From Buttiauxella sp. B2 (GTDB taxonomy: Bacteria > Pseudomonadota > Gammaproteobacteria > Enterobacterales > Enterobacteriaceae), in the NCBI RefSeq assembly GCF_006376615.1, contig NZ_VEXQ01000005.1, positions 186,001 through 250,000 on the forward strand: a stretch of DNA of 64,000 nt. Reading direction: 5' to 3'. The notes under the pieces were generated by a model, which saw nothing but the letters and a program-made list of their open reading frames with translations, was not told the DNA's origin and made no database searches. The translations under genes were made by a program, and so were the position numbers. Positions 55,330-64,000 of the stretch are shown here, piece after piece (the first letter of the stretch is position 1; every line of letters begins with the position of its first letter).

Positions 55330-57810
55330 TTAAAGTGCCAGCTCTGACGACAAGAGATCCGTTAGCGTCGCAGCATCCGAGAGCGTTTGCAGCTGTTCGC
55401 GGAAATCGCTGTGCATCAGTTTGCGAGCCAGGCGCGAGAAGATCTTCATGTGGTTATTTTGTTCCTGTTCGTTTACCGTCAACATGATAACCAGTTGCAC
55501 ATCAATACCTTCCCCCCAACTCACAGGCGAATTAGCGCGCAAAAGAGAAATGCTGCTGTGCGACACATGTGGTGATTTGCAGTGCGGAATGGCCACTGAA
55601 AAACCGAGCGCGGTTGAGAACACGGCTTCACGCTCCCAGATAGCCCTTTCCACTTGCGACCCCGAAATAGCCCGCTGCTGTACTTCAAGGTTATCAGTCA
55701 GCAATTTGATAGCTTCTTCTTTGCTGTTCACGGTTTTATCCAGTAACAGCAATTCAGATGCCAGCACCGGTTTTTGCGATTGTGCTCGTGTGAACTTTTC
55801 TACAATTTCCACCACATCTTCACCGGTGTCGCAGGCAATAGCCGTTTCCAGAAGCTTTTGGCATTGCTGAACATTCAGCGTAGTTAGCGCTTCCTTACAT
55901 TGCGTGATAGCTCCCGTCGCCATACTCAACTCCGTTAGCCCCATTCCGACGAGCAGTGGTAGCATTTGCTTATCTGCCGCCATTTCACCACATAGACTAA
56001 TCGCCAGCCCCGCCGCTTGGGCACGCTGCGTAATATCGCGCATTAGCGCTAAAAACGTTGGGTTTCGATAGTCATACAGATGGCGTACATACGGATTCCC
56101 GCGATCGCATGCCAGGAAATACTGCGCCAGATCATTACTGCCGATAGAAACAAAATCGAGATAGTTAGCGGCTTTTTCCAGAAGATAGAGCGTTGATGGC
56201 ACTTCAACCATAATACCAAGGTGCCACTCCCCGAGCGGAATATCCTCCTGCTGCAACGTGGCTGCGATGCGCTGAAACTCGCTGTGTAACCATTGTATTT
56301 CCGCAAGCGTTGCCACCATCGGCACCATGATATTCAATGGCCCAACCGCACTCGCTCTTAATAACGCACGGGCCTGCGTGGTGAAAACGTCATGAAACTG
56401 CGGGTACATACGCACGGCGCGATAGCCCAGGAACGGGTTTTCCTCTTTTGGTAAATCCAGAAAATCACAGGGTTTATCGCCACCAATATCCAGCGTACGA
56501 ATAGTGATTTTTTTGCCCGCCGCACTTCTTAGTACTTCGCTGTATGCCTGAAATTGCTCATCTTCATCAGGCGCCTGGCTACGCTCACAAAACAGCATTT
56601 CGGTGCGGAACAGACCAACGCCATCAGCCCCAAGGGCAAACGCACTTTGCGCTTCAATGGCGAGTGCAGTATTCGCCAGCACGCTGACGGTGACACCATC
56701 AGCCGTAGAAACCTGTTGCCCGCACAATGGTGCACTTCGTTTCGCAATCGCCCGCTGTTTCGCTGTTTCCAGCCGATACCAGCTTTCCATTGCTTCATTC
56801 GGATTCGCCACCAGCAAACCGTAGCGGCTATCCAGAATCAACATGCTGGCCTCATGCGTCAGCCCCTCACTTTGCGTCACACCGCATAGCAACGGTATAC
56901 CGAACGAACGGGCCAGAATCACGGTATGTGAGGTTTCACCACCGTCGCCCATCACAATGCCTTTCAGATGTGGATTGCGCAGCCGCAGAAACTGGCCGGG
57001 AGTAAGCGTACCGCTACAAATAACAATGCTGTCTTGCGTAAGCATTAGCTGGCTTTCAAGCGGTCTCCCTAACAGATTTGTGGCAATACCCTGGCAAAGA
57101 TCACGAATATCAATAACGCGTTCGCGCAGATACTGGCTGCTGCTGTTGAGTAACGGTTGGCTCAACGTCTGCGCTGTCAGCACGATAGCTTGTAATGCGT
57201 TGCGCGCGGTAATGTGTGAAAACAAACATGATTTAAACGCAGGATCGCTGAGCAATTTAAGCTGCGCCGCCAGGACATGTTCGGCCCCCACATCTGCACT
57301 GCACAGCGTCTGTTGCGTTATGGCCCAAGCTTCAAGCAATTGCTGCTGTTGAAGAACAACATCCGTTGCAGGTTCATGACGCGACAATTCATGGAGATCC
57401 ACCGAATCAATATGAACCGGAACACCACGGCCAATCCCCTTACTGACGCCATTACCACGCATGTATTTCGGGCAGGCATGTTCAATAAAGACCGGCAGCG
57501 GTTGTGTGTGATTGTCCGGCGATAACACTAGCGGTTCGTCACAATCTTCAAACTCATCGTGCATAAACGCATGAAGCAATTCAAAGGCCACTTGTTGATC
57601 TTCACCTTCAATCAAAAACTGGCACTGGTCGCCATGAGTAATATCCGCACCAATCATACCCAATACGCTTTTCGCATCAGCCTGCGTTTTTTTGCTCAGA
57701 TTTATCAATGTAATAGAAGCTTTAAAAGGTTGCGTACGCTGTTCGATTTCACTGGCCGGACGCGCATGAATGCCATTGGGCAGAGTACAAATAAAGTCGA
57801 GTGTTAGCAT
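55330..57810 (-). CDS. Fused PTS protein HPr-Enzyme I-EIIA (fructose class)
   Basis: 826 residues with three PTS modules: HPr at residues 1-85 (PNGIHARPASE), Enzyme I at about 105-665 (phospho-His in GGETSHTVILARS; GVGLFRTEMLF; SLCGEMAAD) and fructose-type EIIA at the end (AIPHCKSPHVSHSS). The architecture is that of E. coli FryA and PtsA. All phospho-histidines are present, so it can take phosphate from PEP and pass it to its own EIIB. I choose ATG 57810, 13 bp after the mannosidase stop; an in-frame start ten codons upstream overlaps that gene. Confidence 0.9.
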   Translation of the reverse strand: MLTLDFICTLPNGIHARPASEIEQRTQPFKASITLINLSKKTQADAKSVLGMIGADITHGDQCQFLIEGEDQQVAFELLHAFMHDEFEDCDEPLVLSPDNHTQPLPVFIEHACPKYMRGNGVSKGIGRGVPVHIDSVDLHELSRHEPATDVVLQQQQLLEAWAITQQTLCSADVGAEHVLAAQLKLLSDPAFKSCLFSHITARNALQAIVLTAQTLSQPLLNSSSQYLRERVIDIRDLCQGIATNLLGRPLESQLMLTQDSIVICSGTLTPGQFLRLRNPHLKGIVMGDGGETSHTVILARSFGIPLLCGVTQSEGLTHEASMLILDSRYGLLVANPNEAMESWYRLETAKQRAIAKRSAPLCGQQVSTADGVTVSVLANTALAIEAQSAFALGADGVGLFRTEMLFCERSQAPDEDEQFQAYSEVLRSAAGKKITIRTLDIGGDKPCDFLDLPKEENPFLGYRAVRMYPQFHDVFTTQARALLRASAVGPLNIMVPMVATLAEIQWLHSEFQRIAATLQQEDIPLGEWHLGIMVEVPSTLYLLEKAANYLDFVSIGSNDLAQYFLACDRGNPYVRHLYDYRNPTFLALMRDITQRAQAAGLAISLCGEMAADKQMLPLLVGMGLTELSMATGAITQCKEALTTLNVQQCQKLLETAIACDTGEDVVEIVEKFTRAQSQKPVLASELLLLDKTVNSKEEAIKLLTDNLEVQQRAISGSQVERAIWEREAVFSTALGFSVAIPHCKSPHVSHSSISLLRANSPVSWGEGIDVQLVIMLTVNEQEQNNHMKIFSRLARKLMHSDFREQLQTLSDAATLTDLLSSELAL

Positions 57811-57823
57811 GTTTTCCCCACCC

Positions 57824-60412
57824 TCAGAAAGTGATGACAAAAGTAGCAGGCGCGCACGTTGGCACCGTTCCTGGATGGGTATTCAACGCAGTTTCAGCAA
57901 GCGTCGCGGGCGTTACTTCCCCGTTTGCGCTAACCGCCCCTCGTGGTAAAGGTTGCGTAGACGGGTTCCAGCTACGCACCACTAACGCATCGCTATGTTG
58001 CGCTTTTTTCAGCACGCTGAAATGAAGATCGGTATCCCAACTTAATATGCTGAAATGATGTGGGAAAATGCGGCTGTGAGGATTAGAACGGAAACGGGAC
58101 CAGCCAGTTGCAAGCCAGGCGTGAAGCATACTGCGGGCACGTTCAACGTCACGCCAGAACACCTTATCCGCGCCGTTATTCATCAATAACAGGCTGAGTT
58201 TGAAATGGTGCATTCCCTGAATTTGCGACTCTGGCGACGGCAAAACCATACCGGATGCGCGACCAGGACGATAAGGCATATTGGCCTGCCCGAGCCAACC
58301 CACGCTACGCAACAAAGTCACCGCAATCACGTCCTGCCGATTTTCTGGGATTTGATATTCACGCAACCCTTCAGTCACAACGCACAACCCGCGCTTCTCG
58401 TCGAACATCATGACCTGGCTTTGCATCGGATAGAGTGCTACCGGGGCTTCAGTCCACTGCTCGTCTTTCCAAACTGCCATTTCAGGCGGTTGGTTATAGC
58501 GTTCAATCAGGCCAAATGGCTGATCAGCGAAGTGAATATGTTGCTGAACATCAGTCGGTAGCAAGACCTGCAAACGATGATCGCAAACCGTGTTATTCAC
58601 GCTGATAGCCACATCAAGCCAGGTATTACTATGCACAAGCGTGATGACCATCGAAATATCGAGATTGGCATCGATCTTGCGCTCTTTGCGCGCCGCTAAA
58701 TCCTGCGGTACAGCCATCTGCCAGTTCAGCGTTAAACTACTTTGCAACGGCCCTTGCTGACCACTGATGGAAGCCAGAAATGCATCACTATTGATAAGCC
58801 AGTCATCGAACGGAGGCGAATAGTTGTAGTTATCACCTGCGTCCCCACCATCTACCAATTGCAAAATGTGGTGATAAACCTGTCGACTGCGCTTGTCGGT
58901 CAGCGTCAAAATCCCTCGTTCGTCAGCATCTAATCGCAGCCATTCGTTTTCAAGTTTCACTATCGGTTTACTATGCTGTTCAAAACCCGCGCTGACACCC
59001 TCTTGCAAGTACAACGTCTGATAACCGCACGCAGGGATATCGGCGACTTCCAGCACCAACTGACATTTGCGGTACCAGGTGGTTTCGGTGCTGTTTGATA
59101 ACTCCTGAACGATTATCGACATATCCTGGCGACCTTCTTCGACAATCTGCCAACGGCACTCTTTGCCTGCGCCATCTACCACGCGGAAATCGTGATCCGG
59201 TGTGAAAATCGTTAGTTCGACCAGACCGTGACGGACTTGCGGACGGGCATTGAAGATGATGATTTTCTTGCCTTCCTGTAGCGCTGAGATCCCTTCAGCG
59301 AGCATCTTCATATTCAGATCGATAAGCTGTTCAGCCATTTCGAGGCCCGATTCAAGGCGATTTTTCACCATCGCGTTCACCCGGTCTGAATTGCAGCCGC
59401 CAATACTGTCGTGAGCATGGGACTTCATCGCTTCGCGCCAGATGTTATCCACTGCATGTTGCGGATACGGAAGGCCCAGCCGCCAGTTGACGGCTAATAG
59501 CGGCTCCAGATGTTGGCTCAGTGTCTGTTCCAGGCGTGCATTCAACTGTTTAATGTCGACACGAGTTGAGAAAATACCGCGATGAACACGCATGTATTTT
59601 GGGCTGATTAGCTCTCCCTGGTAAGTCGGCAACTCTGCATTCGTGCTTTCCAGCGCCTGGAAAAACTGGCTGAAACTGCTGCGTACAAAACGATAGTTAT
59701 CTTGCTGCTGATTCAGCTGGTCGAGCATTGCCGGAACGCGATACTCAAACGGCGACTGGTCATTGCCATTTGGTAGCAGAACATGGTCGGTTAATGAGAA
59801 ACGTGTCTGTTTTTCCAGAGTCGTTTCCAGTGTCTTTAACCCGTCAAGTGGGGAGTCCGGCAACCATTTTGCACAACCATATCCCCACGGCAGTACGGCG
59901 GCGGTGACTTTACTGCCATCGGCACTGTGCCAGCTAAATTCACTGTGCGACACGTTGTATTCGCTCCAGCCACGCCAGATAACTGCATGGTCGATAGCAA
60001 ACTGTTGCAAAAACATTGGTAATTGTGCGCTTTGCCCAAATGAATCAGGAACATAACCTATAGGCATTAAGCCACCAAAGCGTTGGCAATCGGCGTGCCC
60101 TAGCAGCAAGTTACGGGTTATAGACTCCGCCCCCACCACCAGAAAATCGCTTTGCGTATACCATGGACCGGTAACAATTCGACCCTGCTCAATTAATTTC
60201 CGTAATCGTGTTTCCTGATGAGGTGCCACATTTAAATAATCTTCGATAATGACCGTTTGCCCGTCGAGAACGAATGGCCCTAATGTTTTATCTTCTTCCA
60301 GGCGCTGTAATAAATCGTCCATAAAATAATAAAGCACTGCTTTTGAATCATTCTCGGTGAAATACCACTCACGATCCCAATGAGTATGTTGTACCAGATG
60401 AACAGTTTTCAT
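57824..60412 (-). CDS. mngB: Alpha-mannosidase, GH38 (MngB-like)
   Basis: 862 residues (877 in E. coli MngB, which cleaves 2-O-(6-phospho-alpha-mannosyl)-D-glycerate). The GH38 head has the zinc motif QHTHWDREWYF at residues 8-18, GPWYTQSDFLVVGAESI, and the nucleophile Asp in GYVPDSFGQSAQLP near residue 140. A beta-sandwich half follows (VAISVNNTVCDHRLQVLLP). There is no signal peptide, fitting an intracellular enzyme acting on a PTS-phosphorylated mannoside. The symbol follows E. coli; the exact substrate is unproven. Confidence 0.85.
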   Translation of the reverse strand: MKTVHLVQHTHWDREWYFTENDSKAVLYYFMDDLLQRLEEDKTLGPFVLDGQTVIIEDYLNVAPHQETRLRKLIEQGRIVTGPWYTQSDFLVVGAESITRNLLLGHADCQRFGGLMPIGYVPDSFGQSAQLPMFLQQFAIDHAVIWRGWSEYNVSHSEFSWHSADGSKVTAAVLPWGYGCAKWLPDSPLDGLKTLETTLEKQTRFSLTDHVLLPNGNDQSPFEYRVPAMLDQLNQQQDNYRFVRSSFSQFFQALESTNAELPTYQGELISPKYMRVHRGIFSTRVDIKQLNARLEQTLSQHLEPLLAVNWRLGLPYPQHAVDNIWREAMKSHAHDSIGGCNSDRVNAMVKNRLESGLEMAEQLIDLNMKMLAEGISALQEGKKIIIFNARPQVRHGLVELTIFTPDHDFRVVDGAGKECRWQIVEEGRQDMSIIVQELSNSTETTWYRKCQLVLEVADIPACGYQTLYLQEGVSAGFEQHSKPIVKLENEWLRLDADERGILTLTDKRSRQVYHHILQLVDGGDAGDNYNYSPPFDDWLINSDAFLASISGQQGPLQSSLTLNWQMAVPQDLAARKERKIDANLDISMVITLVHSNTWLDVAISVNNTVCDHRLQVLLPTDVQQHIHFADQPFGLIERYNQPPEMAVWKDEQWTEAPVALYPMQSQVMMFDEKRGLCVVTEGLREYQIPENRQDVIAVTLLRSVGWLGQANMPYRPGRASGMVLPSPESQIQGMHHFKLSLLLMNNGADKVFWRDVERARSMLHAWLATGWSRFRSNPHSRIFPHHFSILSWDTDLHFSVLKKAQHSDALVVRSWNPSTQPLPRGAVSANGEVTPATLAETALNTHPGTVPTCAPATFVITF

Positions 60413-60546
60413 ATTTCGACCCTACATGATGACGAGATCATATTAATCACGGCATAATGACTTTTATTTAAACGCGGAGAACCCTGAGAATAATCACTCT
60501 CATTTATATTTCCCAGACACTCATCAGAACACCATAAAATAAACCG

Positions 60547-61674
60547 TTAACGGCTCACTTTAAATTTAGGTGCTGGTGTAGTGGTTTTTTCTTCTTTGTT
60601 GGTTAATGGTTTCATTTGGCGAAAAACCAGCAGTGAACCCACTGCGACAATCGCGGAACCTACGGCAATCGACAGGATGTAAATCGGCCAACCATCCACG
60701 GCCAACCAACCATAAAACCCGGAAATGGGCGCATGATTTACTGCACCTAAACCCACCGCCATCGCAGCCCCCGTGGCTGTACCTACAACGTTGATAATAA
60801 TAATTTTGGGATTTGCCAGGGCAAAAGGAATTGCACCTTCCGAAACACCAATCAAACCCATAAGCGTTGAAGCTTTACCTGCTTCTTGCAACGATTCCGG
60901 GAAGCGGTTTTTCCAGATAAGTGAAGCAACGCCGAGGCCAATTGGCGGGATGATAATCGCCACTTGTGCCGCCGTATTGGGGTCGTAAATACCGGAAGCT
61001 AGTAACGCCATTGCGGTAGTGACTGCCGCTTTGTTTACCGGCCCGCCAAGGTCAAAGCCCACCATACCGCCGACCACTGCCGCCAGGATGATTTTGTTGG
61101 TGCCGGACATCGCCATTAACCACGCTTCCATACCGTGATTTAATGCCGCCAGAGGCGTGCCAATCACAAATGCCATGATGATGCAGGTCAGCAGCGTGCC
61201 ACCAACAGGCAGAATAAAAATCGGTCCCGCAGAGGCCAGCGAGCGTGGCAGTTTAACTTTCGCCGTCAACAAGCGAATGATGTAACCCGCGACGAAACCC
61301 GCCGCCAGTGCTCCCAGGAAGCCCGTTCCCAGGTTACTAGCCAAAAGACCACCCACCATGCCTGGCGCAATCCCCGGTTTATTGGCAATCGCAAAACTGA
61401 TGTAACCCGCCACAACCGGCAACATCAATGACAACGCTAGCCCACCAAACCCATCGAACTTGTGTAGCATCTGCACGACCAGGCTTGCAGCTTGTTCATG
61501 GCTGGCATCCCAAATATTATCGATGCCATACATCGAGGCACCAATACGGGCGATCCCCATAATAACCGCACCTGCGATGACAAACGGCAGCATGTACGAT
61601 ACACCCGTCATGATAGCGTTTTTGACTTCTGTACCCGTGGAGGATTTCGGTCCGCCACCCTGAAATTTAGCCAT
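60547..61674 (-). CDS. Fructose-class PTS EIIC component
   Basis: A 375-residue membrane permease domain of the fructose/mannosylglycerate class. It starts with a short cytosolic leader and YMLPFVIAGAVIMGIARIG, with further helices such as GFGGLALSLMLPVVAGYISF, and carries the family stretch NHAPISGFYGWLAVDGWPIY. In E. coli MngA the A, B and C domains are one protein; here they are separate genes. The start overlaps the EIIB stop by eight bases. The mannosidase gene follows after 134 bp. Confidence 0.9.
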   Translation of the reverse strand: MAKFQGGGPKSSTGTEVKNAIMTGVSYMLPFVIAGAVIMGIARIGASMYGIDNIWDASHEQAASLVVQMLHKFDGFGGLALSLMLPVVAGYISFAIANKPGIAPGMVGGLLASNLGTGFLGALAAGFVAGYIIRLLTAKVKLPRSLASAGPIFILPVGGTLLTCIIMAFVIGTPLAALNHGMEAWLMAMSGTNKIILAAVVGGMVGFDLGGPVNKAAVTTAMALLASGIYDPNTAAQVAIIIPPIGLGVASLIWKNRFPESLQEAGKASTLMGLIGVSEGAIPFALANPKIIIINVVGTATGAAMAVGLGAVNHAPISGFYGWLAVDGWPIYILSIAVGSAIVAVGSLLVFRQMKPLTNKEEKTTTPAPKFKVSR

Positions 61675-61981
61675 GATTTATCTCCTGCTCAATGGCTTCA
61701 AAGACGGCCTCACCAAACTTTATCGGGTCTGCCACGCTGCATTCCAGTTTTAGCATGCCATCAAACCGTTCTCTGTTATTGATAGCAACATCGGCGGCAA
61801 TGATCACACCATCGGCACGCACCAGGTCTTCTGCGGTAATCTCGTTCTCTACCCCCATGCTGCCCTGGGTTTCGACTTTAATTTCATGCCCACGGCTTTT
61901 GCCAGTGATTTCCAGCGCTTCAGCGGCCATAAAGGTATGAGCGACGCCTGTCGGACATGCAGCTACACAAACGATATACAT
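61667..61981 (-). CDS. Fructose-class PTS EIIB component
   Basis: A 104-residue EIIB domain. The phosphorylated cysteine is in VCVAACPTGVAHTFMAAEAL near residue 9. It takes phosphate from the EIIA domain of the fused protein at 55330 and gives it to the sugar in EIIC. It is the first recognised structural gene of the operon and follows an intrinsic terminator by only 36 bases. Confidence 0.92.
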   Translation of the reverse strand: MYIVCVAACPTGVAHTFMAAEALEITGKSRGHEIKVETQGSMGVENEITAEDLVRADGVIIAADVAINNRERFDGMLKLECSVADPIKFGEAVFEAIEQEINHG

Positions 61982-62463
61982 AATGGATTCTCTCTCGGGT
62001 CGGATTTAGACAATAAAAAAAGCACAATGGCGGTGAGGCGCATTGTGCTTTTTAATCGATAAAACAGCATATTATGTGAATCTGAATTGGCGTCTGACTC
62101 GCCGCTTAAACGATGGCAAACCAACAACTGGTGGACACTGCGGGTAGTAAAGCTAAACGCCAGCTCGTGGCGAAGTTGCGCCACCAGGCGAACCTGAAAA
62201 ATAGTTTTTACAGCACCTGAGGCTTGTGGAATCGGTAGCCGGGGAGATGCAGCTACCAAGCTCTGGCTTGCACAACCCCATAAACGTGACCAGCCACAAG
62301 AAAAATCATCATCGCTATTTTCATGCGTAGATTCTTCAGCAGAACTCAGTGACTGAACGGAGTTGAAACAACAAAGTCCACACAGCAATGACTTCACGCT
62401 GCTGAATCTCTCCAGCAGACAATAGAAGCAATAGCTGATAAATCGGTGGACAATGGTTGACAT
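61963..62463 (-). CDS. Unrecognised 166-codon frame in the leader of the mannoside PTS operon
   Basis: Begins MSTIVHRFISYCFYCLLERF with a strong ribosome site (GGAGG six bases before ATG) 18 bases after the predicted transcription start. The product is rich in Cys and Ser and resembles nothing I know. Codon use looks noncoding in places, the frame runs through the terminator hairpin, and it overlaps EIIB by 19 bases. A second, shorter frame, MKIAMMIFLVAGHVYGVVQA, looks like a signal peptide. It may be a real gene, a leader peptide or a decayed one. Confidence 0.3.
   Translation of the reverse strand: MSTIVHRFISYCFYCLLERFSSVKSLLCGLCCFNSVQSLSSAEESTHENSDDDFSCGWSRLWGCASQSLVAASPRLPIPQASGAVKTIFQVRLVAQLRHELAFSFTTRSVHQLLVCHRLSGESDANSDSHNMLFYRLKSTMRLTAIVLFLLSKSDPRENPLCISFV
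62017..62053 (-). terminator. Intrinsic terminator just upstream of the EIIB gene
   Basis: AAAAGCACAATG and CATTGTGCTTTT pair perfectly around 11 bases and are followed by more T on the minus strand. It stands between the predicted promoter and the first PTS gene, the position of an attenuator. Confidence 0.8.
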
Positions 62464-62487
62464 ATTTCCTCCAGAAACGAGTAGATG

Positions 62488-62530
62488 ATAATAGTCAGGA
62501 ATGAATTGGGGGAATGTGATTGTTCGCACA
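62488..62530 (-). promoter_or_regulatory. CRP-dependent promoter of the mannoside PTS operon
   Basis: The minus strand holds TGTGCGAACAATCACA (62515-62530; nine of ten CRP positions) and -10 TATTAT (62488-62493). With transcription from about 62481 the CRP centre is at -41.5, the class II position. No good -35 is needed or seen. Confidence 0.6.
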
Positions 62531-62566
62531 ACTTCTCACATTACGCTAATCCCTAATCAAAAATAA

Positions 62567-62593
62567 AAAAGCCACTCATTATGAGTGGCTTTT
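62567..62593 (-). terminator. uppP terminator
   Basis: AAAAGCCACTCAT and ATGAGTGGCTTTT are perfect inverted repeats around one base, followed by TTATTTTT on the minus strand, 17 bases after the uppP stop. Confidence 0.9.
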
Positions 62594-62610
62594 AATATTA
62601 GTGGTGAATA

Positions 62611-63429
62611 TTAGAAGAACACGAAATAAACCACTGCCGCAACCGCAAAACGATAAATTGCGAACGGAATAAAAGAAATACGCTTGATAATTTGCAGGAA
62701 TGTTTTAATAGCAATTAGCGCAACGATAAATGCGGTAATAAAACCAACGGCAAACATTGGAAGATCGGCCATAGTTAAAAAACCGATGCTCTTATAAACA
62801 TCCAACACTGTGGCACCCATCATCATTGGCACGGCCAGCAGGAAAGAAAACTCAGATGCAGCGTATCGGCTAACACCCATTAGCATCCCGCCTGAAATTG
62901 TCGCACCGGAGCGCGAAAATCCCGGCCACAAAGCTAAACACTGGAAGCAACCAATAGCAAATGCCTGACGATAAGTGATGTCATCAACACCTTCTGCACG
63001 CGCAACTTTTGGTTTTAACAGTTCTGCGGCTATCAGCAGCACACCGCCCACCACTAGCGCATACATGACGTTCACCGGATTAAATAGCGATTTAATCATG
63101 TCATGGAAAACCAGCCCCAGAACCACCGCTGGCACCATACCCAACAGGATATGGATCAGTGTCAAACGCCCTGTTCCCGTGCCTTCATGCGGTTGGCGAC
63201 CAAAGTGAATACCAATAAGCCCAAACAAGCGACGCCAGAACATCACCACCACCGCAAGGATAGAACCAAGCTGGATAACCACTTCAAATGTTTTCGCCGT
63301 ATCGCCTTCAAATCCGAGCAAGTGACCGACAATAATCATATGGCCAGTGGACGAAACAGGGAGGAACTCCGTAAGACCTTCAACAACCCCAAGAATTGCA
63401 GCAATAACTAACGAGTGCAGATCGCCCAT
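62611..63429 (-). CDS. uppP: Undecaprenyl-diphosphate phosphatase UppP (BacA)
   Basis: Recycles the lipid carrier undecaprenyl diphosphate for peptidoglycan and other envelope polymers; extra copies give bacitracin resistance. The 272-residue membrane protein (273 in E. coli) has the two family motifs [17 protein letters not shown] near residue 17 and [13 protein letters not shown] near residue 172. In E. coli it follows cca. Confidence 0.97.
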   Translation of the reverse strand: MGDLHSLVIAAILGVVEGLTEFLPVSSTGHMIIVGHLLGFEGDTAKTFEVVIQLGSILAVVVMFWRRLFGLIGIHFGRQPHEGTGTGRLTLIHILLGMVPAVVLGLVFHDMIKSLFNPVNVMYALVVGGVLLIAAELLKPKVARAEGVDDITYRQAFAIGCFQCLALWPGFSRSGATISGGMLMGVSRYAASEFSFLLAVPMMMGATVLDVYKSIGFLTMADLPMFAVGFITAFIVALIAIKTFLQIIKRISFIPFAIYRFAVAAVVYFVFF

Positions 63430-63460
63430 TAATAAACCCTCTAACCCCTAAAGCAAACAT

Positions 63461-63482
63461 AAAAAAAGCGGCAACTGCCGCG
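63461..63482 (-). terminator. folB terminator
   Basis: On the minus strand GCGGCA-GT-TGCCGC is followed by seven T residues, 54 bases after the folB stop. Confidence 0.85.
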
Positions 63483-63535
63483 AATAGATAACAGTTATGA
63501 CCAGGTTACACATGCTTGGTTTAACAAATATGAAT

Positions 63536-63904
63536 TTAATGATTAGCTTTCAGATTACTGCCACGTTCAATAACAACCCCAACATTGGCTGCCTGCGCAA
63601 CCGCACCTGGTTTGCTGACTTTTAAACGTACCCAAGGTGAATTAAAGCGGGTCAGCAGGAGTTGTGCGACCTCTTCAGCAACACGTTCAACCAGAGCAAA
63701 ACGCCCCCCGGAGACATGGTTAATTACCGCTTCACTGACATCAGCATAGCTTAAACAATCATTTACATTGTCGCTGCTGGCGGCCTGGCGGTTATCCCAT
63801 GCCATTTCGATATCGAATACCAATTTCTGGGAGATAGTTTGTTCCCAGTCGTAAACACCAATTGTGGTGATTACAGTGAGTTGCTCTATAAATACAATGT
63901 CCAT
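63536..63904 (-). CDS. folB: Dihydroneopterin aldolase
   Basis: Makes 6-hydroxymethyl-dihydropterin for folate synthesis and also epimerises dihydroneopterin. The 122 residues begin MDIVFIEQLTVITTIGVYDW, as in E. coli; ATG 63904 is preferred over the GTG just before it. The catalytic Lys is in VRLKVSKPGAV near residue 100 and the pterin-binding Glu near residue 74 (ALVERVAEEVAQ). Confidence 0.96.
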   Translation of the reverse strand: MDIVFIEQLTVITTIGVYDWEQTISQKLVFDIEMAWDNRQAASSDNVNDCLSYADVSEAVINHVSGGRFALVERVAEEVAQLLLTRFNSPWVRLKVSKPGAVAQAANVGVVIERGSNLKANH

Positions 63905-63907
63905 CAC

Positions 63908-64000
63908 GCCCTGCCCGGTTTTTAGTCACGCCAGATACCACTTCTGGCGAAATATGCGTATTATCCACAGATGCAGAGAATACAACGACACTTTCAAAAT
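63908..64000. other. Intergenic edge upstream of folB
   Basis: No gene is visible in the last 93 bases. In E. coli the divergent neighbour is plsY, whose start would lie beyond the window. TATTAT near 63958 on the plus strand could be its -10. Confidence 0.4.

Overview
The window is enterobacterial chromosome at roughly 50 percent GC. Almost every housekeeping protein reads as a close relative of its Escherichia coli K-12 counterpart. Several loci are absent from E. coli at these positions, so this is another genus of Enterobacteriaceae. I cannot name the genus from sequence alone. No rRNA, tRNA, CRISPR array or complete insertion sequence was seen.

Layout. (1) 1-13145 matches the E. coli 0-1 min region, in opposite orientation: pdxA(3' end)-rsmA-apaG-apaH, folA, then a LysE-family exporter and an AT-rich scar with duplicated gene ends, kefC-kefF, carB-carA, dapB. 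(2) 13146-18942 is an accessory sugar locus: a MalI-like LacI-family regulator divergent from a 582-residue mannose-6-phosphate-isomerase-like protein and a mannose-class PTS (EIIA, EIIB, EIIC, EIID). It lies exactly where synteny jumps from the dapB region (about 0.6 min in E. coli) to the ygiQ region (about 68 min). (3) 18943-29940 is ygiQ, ftsP, plsC, parC, ygiW, qseBC, mdaB, ygiN. (4) 30042-35732 is an inserted sialic-acid catabolic island: nanE-nanK-siaT-nanQ, an RpiR-type regulator, and a separately promoted nanA. (5) 36026-55177 is the parE operon, tolC-ygiBC, ygiD, zupT, ribB with its FMN riboswitch, ubiK, hldE-glnE-ygiF, ygiM and cca. (6) 55216-62530 is a second inserted sugar locus: fructose-class EIIB and EIIC, a GH38 alpha-mannosidase and a fused HPr-EI-EIIA protein, preceded by a CRP-type promoter, a roughly 460-nt leader and an intrinsic terminator. 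(7) uppP and folB end the window.

How it fits together. Three inserted carbon-acquisition modules (mannose-class PTS, sialic acid, alpha-mannoside PTS) sit in an otherwise conserved backbone, and each has CRP-type sites in its control region. The sialic-acid module takes free sialic acid in by sodium symport and makes ManNAc, ManNAc-6-P and GlcNAc-6-P. The alpha-mannoside module carries its own HPr and Enzyme I domains, so it may not need the general PTS proteins.

The least explained stretches are the AT-rich scar at 3893-4800, the long leader with an overlapping 166-codon frame at 61963-62530, and the shared operator-like motif in the two nan promoters.
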